From Trichosphaerium sp. ATCC 40318 (Eukaryota > Discosea > Flabellinia > Trichosidae), in the NCBI GenBank assembly GCA_038496445.1, contig JALMLS010000342.1, forward strand, positions 1-64,000: a DNA stretch of 64,000 nucleotides, read 5' to 3'. The translations under genes and the position numbers were made by a program. Shown piece by piece: positions 54,425 to 64,000 of this stretch (position 1 is its first letter; each line of letters starts with the position of its first letter). A model generated the notes under the pieces. The model had not been told where the DNA came from, made no database searches, and saw only the letters and a list, made by a program, of their open reading frames with translations.

Positions 54425-57400
54425 ATGCTAAAACCGATCTTGCGCACCAGAGGGAACTCCTCTGGTAGTATAGGATTACCCAGTTTCGCAACAGCGAGGT
54501 CGCTAGTACCTGCTTTTAGGCCTGAGGATGGCGAAGACGACAAGGCTAGCTGGATTGCTATTAATCGCACAAGTAATGTTTCAGATGCACCAATTCCTTT
54601 GAAAAGCACCAGAGATTCTGTTACTAAGTTTCTATACGCCACAAACCTCGAGTGCGCAAATTCTACCAGTAATTCAACCAACAAGTTGTAGCATACTCCT
54701 GGAACTGAGCCAAGTGATCCTAAGCTTCATTTGGTGCGTTTTGTATGTTGTACAAACATACATTACCTCCAATATTGATGAGTCTCGGGAAATTGATTGC
54801 TCCCTCTATCTGACGCAAATGCTGGAAACAGTACAGGCCATTACCATTGCAAATCTTACAGCACCAAGCATAACTGCCAACACAGTTTGTGAGACCGGAA
54901 CCGAGCTACCTGCAAGCTTGCAGTCGCTAGTGCGTACACACCTTTTTATTTTTCTCGTCGTTTCGAATTTAACAAGAGTAACACGTGTCCAGGACTACTT
55001 TTTGGCAGCTGTTTTCACTGTTTATTTCGTGTTTTATTTTGTACTCGCTTCAAACCGCATGCAGTATTTGTACCAATTTTTCTCGTTAGGTACGCGTACA
55101 ATGACAACTTTTGTTCTATGTTAGTACTAACAACTTACCTTTTCTCACTTTTCGCTAGTTGATTATGTAACACTTGTACCAATTTACTTTCAATCACTTG
55201 GGATTACGCAACTCAGCTTTTTAAGATTCTTGCGTATCGCTAATATTTTACGTATATTTCGCGTTTCAAGGTACGCTAATCCTTGGAAAATTGTTGCACT
55301 CTTTTGCAAAACCTACTTGTTACAACTACCCACAACTACTTTCGAAAAATCAAAACAAAATTGATTGCATATTCTTACTCTTTTTGACAAATGCATGTAG
55401 AGTGCTATACTTTGGTAGAACTGGTACAACTAGGAGTCACGTGTCAACAAAGTCTCACTGTTTTTGATTAGATGTGCAACGTCAAGTCTTACGTATTTTA
55501 TTTACTGTGCTGGCTATAATTTTTGTGGCTGCTTGCTTAATGCTTCTTCTGGAACCAAAGACATTTCTTAACTTTCATACTTCTCTTTACTTTGTTATTG
55601 TCTCAATAACAACAGTTGGTTTTGGCGATATTGTGCCTAAGACCATTCCAGCAAGAGTTGCTATCATGCTTATCATCTTGACCGCATTCGTGTTTATTCC
55701 ACTACAGGTACGTGCTTTGGATTTATTTGGTTTTGTTGCACGTCATTAATTGGTTGCACTTCAGGGTTATTACCTTGGTCAGTTGCTTACATTCAGCAAA
55801 AATAAGATGGATGGAATTTACTTCCCGCGAAGCAGTAAAACCAGGTATGGTTTTGGCTTTCAGAATGATTTGTCGCTAGTTAACACTTGTTTAAAGACAC
55901 GTGTTGCTTACAGGAAATCTAACACTTCACAACATTGAAGCCTTTGTTCGCAATTTCTACAGTGATCCTTTGGTGCGTGGATACTTTAAAACACTATTGA
56001 AGTACTTAAGCTTTTGTAGAAAAGTGTATACAGTGTTGTTATCTTAGGGGAAGATAGTCCGTCAAGGCCAGTAGAGAAGTTTCTGAAAAACAGAGAGTAC
56101 ATGGATAGAGTAGAATATTTTCGTGGGTCATCAATGGTTTGTCAAGTGTTGTTTTTATCCTTCTCATACACAATTAGGATATGAAGGATTTATCACGTGT
56201 TCGCGCAGGTGGGATTTTGAGAATTAAAACCACCATAGCTCCTAACACAACTTCTAGCTGAGGCTGAAGCACACTTTGTATTTTGTGATGCAATTGCTGC
56301 TGATTATGTTCACGAGGATAAGATTACTATGATGAGGTGTTTAGCAATCCATAATATTGATGTCAATGCTGTTATCTTTGCACAAGTAATCACAAGCGAT
56401 GCTCGTACTGTTATTCTGAAGTCGTACCCTTTTATTACGCCGATATGTGTAAACGAACTTAAATTTGTACGCTATTTTGCTCTTGAGAAAATCAAAAGCT
56501 AACATGTCACACAAAAGGGCGTCATTGCTAGAACTGTTCTTCTCCCAGGATTCCAAACTCTTGCATGTAACTTGGTGAGACCAGAATCTTATATGGAATC
56601 GTATAGAAATACAGGAAACGAATACTGTACGTTTGATAACAATCCTTTTTTGCTTATTTGTAACCTAATGTTATTAGTTTGGAGTGTTAGTAATTCCATT
56701 TATTTGGTAAACTTCCTGAGAGCATGAAAGATCTCAGTTTCTCTGACGCAGCCTTGGTACGTTGACGTGCACAATACGAAGATGGAGTGTTTGTAACTCT
56801 TTGATTATAGATACTTTTCGAGCTGTTTAATGCTACGTTATTTGGTGTTCTTGTTGAGGATGTATCTGGAGATGAAGATCAAGAATATAATGTTACAAAG
56901 ATGTTCGAAAATAATGAGCCCTTTGACGAGCACCACTATATCTCTATAAACCCTGGTAGCAATGTATGTTAATCATGTTCTTTTGTTACTTCTATTCTAA
57001 GTGTTTTCTAGTTTAAATTCTCTGGGATGGAACAAGGTTATATCATTGCTACTGACGCCAGTGTTATTAGAAGTATTGAGCGCATAGAAGCACAGCACTT
57101 TCACAGATTTTGCGAACATTGAAGCCACAAGGGCTCAAACACTCTTCAGTCCTACCACAAAAATCACCTCTTACCCAAAGTTGTAAAGAGCAGTACGTGA
57201 TACGTTTGATTATTCCATGAAAAATTCCATAAGTATTAACACCTCCTAAGCGAAGCGTTGATCTCTGATTCACCGAGAAAGAGAAACTTTTATTGCAATG
57301 CAATTCGACCTCCATTATCTTCAGCAATTATTGCTGATGCCAGAGGTCTTAAACAGTTTAAGGATCACATCATTGTTGCAGGGCATCTAACACATGTCGC

Positions 57401-58822
57401 TAGTTTGTTAGGTACGTTAATCAGCTTTTTCGAAGTACCAAATACAAGGTTCATTCTCTTACTTATAATAGAACCTCTTCGATCTACATTCCTTTCAAAA
57501 TGTGTACCAGTAATTTTATTACACCCTGGGCACCCAAGTAAAGATTGGTGGCAAACTGTTTCAGATTATAAGGACGTTTATGTTGTTTTGGTTAGTACTT
57601 GTTAACAATCATTTTTCTATCTTATTTTTTTTTCAAAAACAGGGCAGTCCATTTGTTGCGAGTGACTTGAAGCTCACTGGTATAAGTAAAGCAAATTGTG
57701 TTATTATTCTATCAACTATGGCGGATAACTATCTCGGTACGGATAGATCATTAATCACGTTTTCTTCTAATAGATGACAGATGCCGATGCAATCTTGTGT
57801 TATAGAAATGTTTCCTCTACGTTAAAGGCTGAAAAAAACAAAAGCTGTAGAGTACTTATCGAGTTTGCATACCAAAGTAGTATTACTTTTTTAGATGAGT
57901 CAGGTAACAGATTTTATTTTTTTGTGCAATGCACTTTGATTCCTCCTTTTTTGTGCTTTCTAAAAATAATATCTCCGGCTGACCTGGTTTTACCATAGTT
58001 GCACAAGACAGCGAGTGTTATATGGCAGAAGAATATGTTAGTGGTAATGTATATTACACACCTTTTGTAGACACAATGACTGTTCAGGTATTATTTTTAT
58101 TCAGTGACAATTTCGTGATATGCAACTAATGTCCCATTAGACATTCCTAACTCCACATATTCTTGATATTATGAGAACTCTTTTTATGTGGAATACAGGT
58201 CACGTTGTTTCGAACTTATACATGGCACCAATTCCATTAGAATACATTGTACGCATACTACATTAATAGTTTGGTCTAATTTTTTGTGACAGGGCCAATC
58301 CTACTACGAATTATTTAAGTACCTCGTTCTCAGCTATCAAACACCTTTGGCTCTTGCACGTCGTACTAAAGCAAATAAAAGGATGCTTATTTTAACGAAT
58401 CCACCTGCTGGTATGCCTTACCTCTAATGATACTTGTATCTTGTAAAAACCTTTTGTTAGATACTGTCATAAAAGCGACTGATAAGGTTTATATCTTATC
58501 AACAAAAAATTTACTTCAACCTCCTAAACGTACGTCTAAATCTTTTTATTCAGGTCTTTTTTTTGCTGGGCCATTTTTCGCTTATTTTATACATCGTTGT
58601 TTACTCTATATTACAAAAAAAATCTTTTATTTACGTTTTAACTAAAACCTCGTCAATACAGACTAAATTTAGTATTAACTCTATTTTGATAGAAAGCCAT
58701 TCAGCACCTGAAATCAAAATAAATGGAAAAAGAAAGCCAAAAAATAAGAAACGTGTACGCATACAAAATGCTGAAGATTTAACTGGGAAAGAACTAAAGA
58801 CCAATGAAAAATCATCAGATTA
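54425..58822 (+). CDS. BK-type (calcium-activated, large-conductance) potassium channel alpha subunit with RCK domains
   Basis: A Ser/Thr-rich N-terminus is followed by transmembrane segments (VILSFIWCVLYVVQTYI; THLFIFLVVSNLTRV region) and an S4-like QLSFLRFLRIANILRIFRVS with spaced arginines. Then S5 (QVLRILFTVLAIIFVAACL) and the pore helix with filter SITTVGFGDIVPKT, where TVGFGD gives K+ selectivity. S6 is AIMLIILTAFVFIPLQ. The long cytosolic part has RCK features: YGNLTLHNIEAFVRNFYSDP, VVILGEDSP, EYMDRVEYFRGSSMDMKDLS, HFVFCDAIAADYVHEDKITM and RCLAIHNIDVNAVIFAQ. A second RCK and a Lys-rich tail (INGKRKPKNKKRV) end it. It sits in the plasma membrane; calcium gating is by family inference. 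About 1,100 residues, twenty or more introns. Divergent to the giant gene with 150 bp between starts. Confidence 0.9.
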
Positions 58823-59070
58823 GTTTGCGTAACAACACCTGTACTATAGATATATCCTGTACAAAACGAAAGAAGGAAGCTTTATTATCAACACAATGCC
58901 TGTACTTTGTTAACTCTTACTTTAAAAATTCCACGTGTGACATGAGTTACAGGTGAACAAAGTATATGCTTTACTAACGCCATGCTATTCTCGAAAACCT
59001 CCTTTATGTTTTTCAATTCTATTTTACAAGTAGCTCCATAATTGAGACGAACCAAAAAAAACAATTACAG

Positions 59071-60417
59071 TTAATCATCTGTAATCTTTCCAAGCTCAGC
59101 TAACCAATCATCTAGTCCTTCACCTAGCCCATCTAGCCCTTCAACTTCTTCAAGGGTTTTCATTATTGCTTCCAGTGATATATCATCATCATCTGTCTCA
59201 TCAAGCCCATCTAATCCTTCTAGCCCATCCAATCCTTCTAGCCCTTCTCGTTCTTTAAGGCTTCCCATCATTGCTTCCAGTGATGCCATATTATCACTTG
59301 TCTCATTTGGCTTATTAAGGCCTTCCAGGTTTTCCATCATTGATTCTATCGAGACTTTAGTATCATCAAACATACCATAGAACAACGGATATATAGGATC
59401 CTTTTGTTTAATCATTCTAAAGTTCAAATAAGTAACGAATAAAACAAAGCGTTTTTGGGCCTGGCTGGTAGCCAAAAAAAAATCAAAGGAATCCAACTTA
59501 CGATGCTTTTAAAATGCACTCGCATAGTGTTGACATTACAGGTCTGCAACTTTCTAGGTTTCCATCATTTTCGTATAAACACTTATCCAACTTTGTAAGT
59601 TGATTTGGACATTTTGCACCAGCATGAATTATTTCATAAGTAAAAGCCTCATCATTGGGTGTCTCTGTATCGGAAGCAATATGTTCTTGTCCATAACGGC
59701 TTGCTAAAGTATCTAATGTAGCATCCACCTCCATTTCTTGCGGATGATCATTCTCGCTTAGAAGACCACGATCATTGAGTGCAACAATACGATCATACTT
59801 ATCTAATAATTCGTCTTCCATCTTCTCTTTAAAAATAGGCTTATCAAGGACACTCTCAATGCCAACTGATGCTTCAACTACTTCTTCTGCTAAATATTTT
59901 CTACGTTCAAATTCTTCTACAAGCTTATTTGTAGCAGCTACTAATTCGGCATTACCGTTTTCTTTCATTTTTCCAAATCCACGTGGTCCACCGTACTCCT
60001 GAAGCAACTGAATTAATATCTTGAGACTTCAATCATAGTAGCGTACCCTAATAGCTTCTCTGCTTATCCCCCAACGCCATTTACGCTTGAAGAAAGAAGT
60101 TAAGCTTAAACGTTATTGTTTCTGGATTTAGGCGTACGATAGCTTCTTTAGTATTCGTGGAATTACGAACGAACGTCTCATCGGCCAATTTGCGAGAGTA
60201 CCGTATGCGTTCAGTTGTACAATCGCTAGTGATAGCTCCAGGCGTTAATACAGTCCAAATACGCGTAGTACTCTTTCGGACACATCAAAGCAGAAATGCA
60301 TGATGTGTAACTGTATAAAGCAGCTCTTGTTGAGGGGTTTTGCTCTCCATACGCGTTTTCGCTCTCACGCATGAAAGTGTACTTAAAATTCAAGCAAGTA
60401 TCAAAATCGATGAGCAT
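59071..60417 (-). CDS. Hypothetical Cys-motif protein with acidic C-terminal repeats
   Basis: The proposed ATG at 60417 gives MLIDFDTCLNFKYTFMRESE. Cysteines follow in SCISALMCPKEYYADC, and near the end in AKCPNQLTKLDKCLYENDGN then LESCRPVMSTLC, where CPNQLTKLDKC is a C-x9-C as in CHCH proteins of the mitochondrial intermembrane space. The middle (RKWRWGISREAIREYGGPRG, then a Glu-rich helix) is unrecognised. The tail carries three copies of a motif like SLEAMMxxL and runs of GLDGLEGLDGL. Exons join in phase across 37-53 nt introns. The open frame extends upstream to 60564 without an ATG, so the start may be in a further exon. A CHCH-like mitochondrial role is only a guess. Confidence 0.55.
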
Positions 60418-60617
60418 TTGCCTTACTTTATATTGTTTAATGTCTAAAACGCCAATTAGAGACATTGTTTGTGTCAAAGTTATGTACATGCAAATACCCA
60501 GCCTGGAGGCGGATCTTCCATCGTAAAGCGTACTAATATCAAGGATGACTTCACTCTTTCCCACCTAAAATCAGCTACAATTTTTTGAATTTTCAACACT
60601 ATTCTTATCAGTTAAAG

Positions 60618-62890
60618 ATGGCGGATATTGAACGACAAGACCTCGAAGAGATATTGTATTGTACACACACATTATTGGAGGTACGTTATACCATTCTACG
60701 TTGAAACTGATTTTTGAAGGACGCTCTTAATGCCTACGCACCCTTGACGCCTCATAAAGGTCAACCAGAACCTTATAATCTTCGCCCAGATGTAGCACAT
60801 TTAAAATCGGTACTATCATAGACACTACGCATTACTAACGAAGCAGAGAGTGTTGGAGTACACCTCACTGAGGAACTTTCTCACAGCATTGAAGCAATTC
60901 AGGAAATTGGTTTGTGAGCACAAGGTACCACCCACAGGCTACACCTACTAGCCTACAACAAAATGTCACTAAATTGTAAAATACCAGCACATTCAATTAC
61001 TGGAACTTGCCAACACCGTCGCTCTTAAGGTACTTAATCCCTCCAACCTCTTACTGACAAGTACTAAGGCCGCATCAACACTCCAAAGTGGACGTATACG
61101 AATATTAAAACGCTTAACGGCAAAACAAGTTGCAACAGCTCGTAAACGCAAATGCACGCCACTTTTACTATGGCATTACTTCCTAACGGTACGCTAGGTT
61201 CATCTCCGTTACAAAGATCTCCAAAACGCCGTAAAGCAGTTGAACCGTCATCACCAACCAAATTATACCCAGTATTACAACAGCCTCTGAACCTTGTTCT
61301 TAATGGCATTCCAAGGAATAATAGCACTGATGATCTATTTGGAAGTACGCATTGCCACCCGTTTTGTAAACAAAAGCACGTGAATTTTATTGATTTTTTA
61401 GGCAATAGCCCTATGCGTGCTCCAGAACCTATTGAGGAATCTGCTGTGGAGAAAATGCCCGCTCCTCCTGCTCCAAACACTGTCATTCCTATTGAAACAA
61501 CAAAGAGACTGCAAAATCTAGCTGAAGATGAAAAAAAAGAGATGGAAGCCAAATTGACAAAATTACGAAACAGACATTTTATGCATGTACCAAGAGATGA
61601 GATTGAATTAGACTTTGACTTTAGTCTTGGAAGAGGTTAGTGTATTGATATTGTACTTATCAACGGAACCTTAAAAACTTTTACAGGAAGCTTTGCTTCT
61701 GTTTACAAAGGGAAATTGAGAGGTACGATAAATGGAGTTTATATCTAAAATATACACGTGCTTAGTCTTTTCTAGGGTGTCAAGGTAATTGTAGTCAAAG
61801 AGTGTGTTATACTAAATGCTAAACCAACGTAGTTGCTATTAAATTCTTTACAAGAAAAGTTAAAGATGACGAGTTCCAAGCCGAGATAGATAAATTAAGG
61901 TAAACCTTTTACCTTTTTTATTATTATTATCCTTCTTTGACATCTCACTAGTTTTCTTCGTCATCCTTCGATTGTTACATACATGGGTTACTGCAAAACA
62001 GAAAAAGAAAAGATGATCATCATGGAATTTATGGAACTTGGTAACACAAGGGTGGCACTCATTATGTAAATCTAACTTGGATGTTAAGGAAGTTTATTTG
62101 ATGTACTTCATAGTGGTAACGAAAACCACTATATCAGTGATTGGAGCAATAAGATTAAGATGGGAAAAGACACGGTACAAATAATGAGGTATGTGCTAAG
62201 TACCTAATCCTCTCCAAGGCATCTGCAATGGTATATCTCCATAGCTCCAACTTTAGGCAAGTAAAGATTTAGTACTGAATCAAATTGCGCTAAATGCTTA
62301 CAGACACATGGATTTGAACAGCAAAAACGTACTTGTTAGTAGGGAGCATAAAGTCAAAGTGGCGGATTTTGGTTTATCTCATGAACTTGAAGAAGACTAC
62401 GAAGCATCTCAAGCTGTTAGAAAAGTTGGGTATAGTGGTTATAACATTTCAATATATCTATGCATTATACTCAAGGATACATTTTTATAGAACACTGCGA
62501 TGGATGAGTCCAGAAATGTTAAGAAATAAATGTGATTCAATGCAAAAGAATGATGTATACTCTTTTGGTATTATTCTCTATGAACTAGCGTAAGTTTGTG
62601 CGGTAAAAGCGCCTTTAGTTCTAATATAAAATAGATCCTTAGCTATTCCTTACTATGACAAAGTTGACTCAGACGTCAAGTACGAAATATACAATACTGA
62701 GGATTTTTTGCTAAATTTTTTTGTTCACAAAAGATGGAGTATTCGCAATCATATTCCGCCAAAAGTCCCTGATACTTCGATATGGAGAGATAATAAACCT
62801 TATAAAAAGGTCATGGAACAGTGTTGGAAAAAAGATCCAAAGCAAAGGCCAACTTTTAAAGAGATATGCGTTCTTCTAGACGAATTGTAA
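60618..62890 (+). CDS. Protein kinase of the tyrosine-kinase-like (TKL) type with a long N-terminal region
   Basis: ATG 60618 gives MADIERQDLEEILYCTHTLL and a helical N-terminus that I do not recognise. A Pro/Ser-rich region follows (SPLQRSPKRRKAVEPSSPTK, EKMPAPPAPNTVIP). The kinase domain starts at about 61590: FDFSLGRGSFASVYKGKLRG is the glycine loop, VVAIKFF carries the ATP lysine, then LSSLRHPSIVTYMGYC and MIIMEFMELGSLFDVLHSG. The catalytic loop reads HMDLNSKNVLV, with Met in place of the usual Arg of HRD. ADFGLS is the Mg loop, and LRWMSPEMLRNKCDSMQKND then VYSFGIILYELA follow. CWKKDPKQRPTFKEICVLL ends it. Key Lys and both Asp are present, so activity is expected. One intron (62257-62303) uses a GCAAGTA donor. 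Confidence 0.87.
62257..62303 (+). other. GC-AG intron (donor GCAAGTA) in the kinase gene
   Basis: The 47-nt removal joins YLHSSNF to RHMDLNSKN at the catalytic loop. Confidence 0.65.
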
Positions 62891-62970
62891 AACAAAGTAC
62901 TTTGTAAAATAGAAAAATAAATGTAAAGTTTTGCTATGTATTCTTCTTTAGATCTTTTGAGGTCAACTCA

Positions 62971-64000
62971 TTAAGATGTTGGTTTTTTTGTAGATAGGAT
63001 TCGTTGAAAAAACCCTGGTTGTTCTTCGTTCTGTGCAGCAACAAGTTGAGCTGCAAGGTCATCTTTTGCCTTCTTTTCACGTTCGAGAGCAATCTCAAGC
63101 TGACGAATCTTGTCCTCCAAATCCTTTGTTGTAGCACCTGAAACTGGTTCTTTGTCCTATGGTTTTAAAAAGTTACTCAAAATGCTCAATGTATATGAGT
63201 TCATATAGCGTACATCTTTAGGTTTGAAGTACTCTTCCATACGAGCTATTACTAAGTCACGCATAAACATCATGTCTTCTTCAGCATATTTATGAACAAG
63301 ACCAATGGCTACAGGTCAAATTAACAACAGTATTAATCACGTGAGAAATTACCTGTATCATTCAACTCCAAGATATAAATTTTGCCATCCTTCTTACTGT
63401 GTAAGATATCTAAACCGAGTATATCTACGCCTCCGAAAAGTGCAGCACACTGTTCTTGATGTTAGGGTAATTTTATTCACAAATCTTGTACCTCATCAGC
63501 CCACAATTTAAATTCGTCACTCAACTCCTGATACTTAAGTTATTCAAAAGTCTCATTACAAATAAGTACCATATCCTCAATAACAGCCATGTTGCCTACA
63601 TTACCCTTCCAATTTGGTGATCTACGCCTGAAAACTCGATAGTGTGGTCTATAAGGGTGTGAATAGCATATACATTCGCACAAATAGTCTTACCCGATTT
63701 TTTGTATTCTACCATCCCAATCCCAATCAATAAACGGTTCAGCTGTAACCTAAAAGAAAGGTCACTCGACGCACGTGCCACAGAAACCGTACGTAATCGC
63801 CGTTTATTGCACAAACGCTCGCAAAATCTCTAAAGTCACCTTGGTTCGTTAGTCTCATCTTGCCATAACCAGAGTGGCAATGCCCAACCTGTGGTTGTCA
63901 ATGTTAATATTAAAGCATAAATAGGTAATATGTTACTTGCTTTACAAACAATAGGAAACTCTGGAGAGATGAGCATTTCCTTGTGAGACGGGTAATACGT
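62971..64000 (-). CDS. Synapsin-like ATP-grasp protein, partial (N-terminus beyond the right edge)
   Basis: From the right edge the complement reads TYYPSHKEMLISPEFPIV, then VGHCHSGYGKMRLTNQGDFR with DFASVCAINGDY. VTAEPFIDWDWDGRIQKIGK and WKGNVGNMAVIEDM follow. Then come LSDEFKLWADECAALFGGVD, ILGLDILHSKKDGKIYILEL with ND, and IGLVHKYAEEDMMFMRDLVI. These reproduce, in order, the synapsin C domain (KMGHAHSGMGKVKV, TAEPFID, RIQKIG, LWVDTCSEMFGGLDI in animals). This ATP-grasp fold binds ATP at the synaptic vesicle surface in animals. After the domain come a Lys-rich linker and a short coiled coil (KDLEDKIRQLEIALEREKKA) ending LSTKKPTS. In a unicell the role would be vesicle tethering or a related regulation, by inference only. 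The stop TAA is at 62971-62973 on the complement. Confidence 0.88.

Noticed and set aside
59071-60564. Two separate genes (one ending near 60228, another starting near 60007)
   Set aside because: In-phase introns of 37, 53 and about 50 nt connect all parts; the apparent stops fall within them.
1-64000. CRISPR array, transposon or insertion sequence
   Set aside because: No spaced direct repeats, no transposase or reverse-transcriptase frame and no terminal inverted repeats with target duplications were seen.

Overview
The window is nuclear DNA from a eukaryote with a compact, AT-rich genome. About 30 protein genes lie on both strands with 50-600 bp between them. Almost every gene is cut by many very short spliceosomal introns, mostly about 35-60 nt, often with GTACGT-like donors. 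All three standard stop codons are used. A U2 snRNA gene is present, and there are no bacterial-style operons. The gene content is that of a protist or early-branching opisthokont-like cell: gamma-COP, ALG3, cofilin, filamins, a BK-type channel, synapsin, lysyl oxidase, SH2, PARP and RasGEF. I cannot name the species or clade from sequence alone.

Layout, left to right. 1-12.2 kb: gamma-COP (cut by the left edge), a hotdog thioesterase, a PP2C-RasGEF-RGS fusion, a PRCC-family protein, a PBZ-PARP, a Maf pyrophosphatase and small unknown genes. 12.5-24 kb: a short Vps41-like protein, a CYP4-like P450, a secreted beta-helix protein with a GPI-type tail, ChaC, the U2 snRNA, and a composite PIN-like/doublecortin-like/primase gene. 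24-31 kb: ALG3, a membrane protein, ADF/cofilin, and a secreted lysyl oxidase with Cys-rich repeats. 31-41 kb: an SH2 protein and two tandem filamin-repeat genes. 41-54 kb: an AMACR-like CoA transferase, an F-box-PP2A B55 fusion, an F-box/ankyrin-like gene and a giant unknown gene. 54-64 kb: a BK-like K+ channel, a Cys-containing acidic protein, a tyrosine-kinase-like kinase, and a synapsin-like ATP-grasp protein cut by the right edge.

Functional themes are phospho-, GTPase and calcium signalling (PP2C/RasGEF/RGS, B55, SH2, kinase, BK channel), actin cross-linking and turnover (filamins, cofilin), and secretory traffic and glycosylation (gamma-COP, Vps41-like, ALG3, synapsin-like). The most unusual things are three unexpected domain fusions, a giant unrecognised protein, and a recurrent class of GC-AG introns whose donor reads GCACGTG in a genome that is generally rich in the CACGTG palindrome. 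Exon boundaries were read by hand: gene ends are usually firm, but internal junctions and some starts are approximate.
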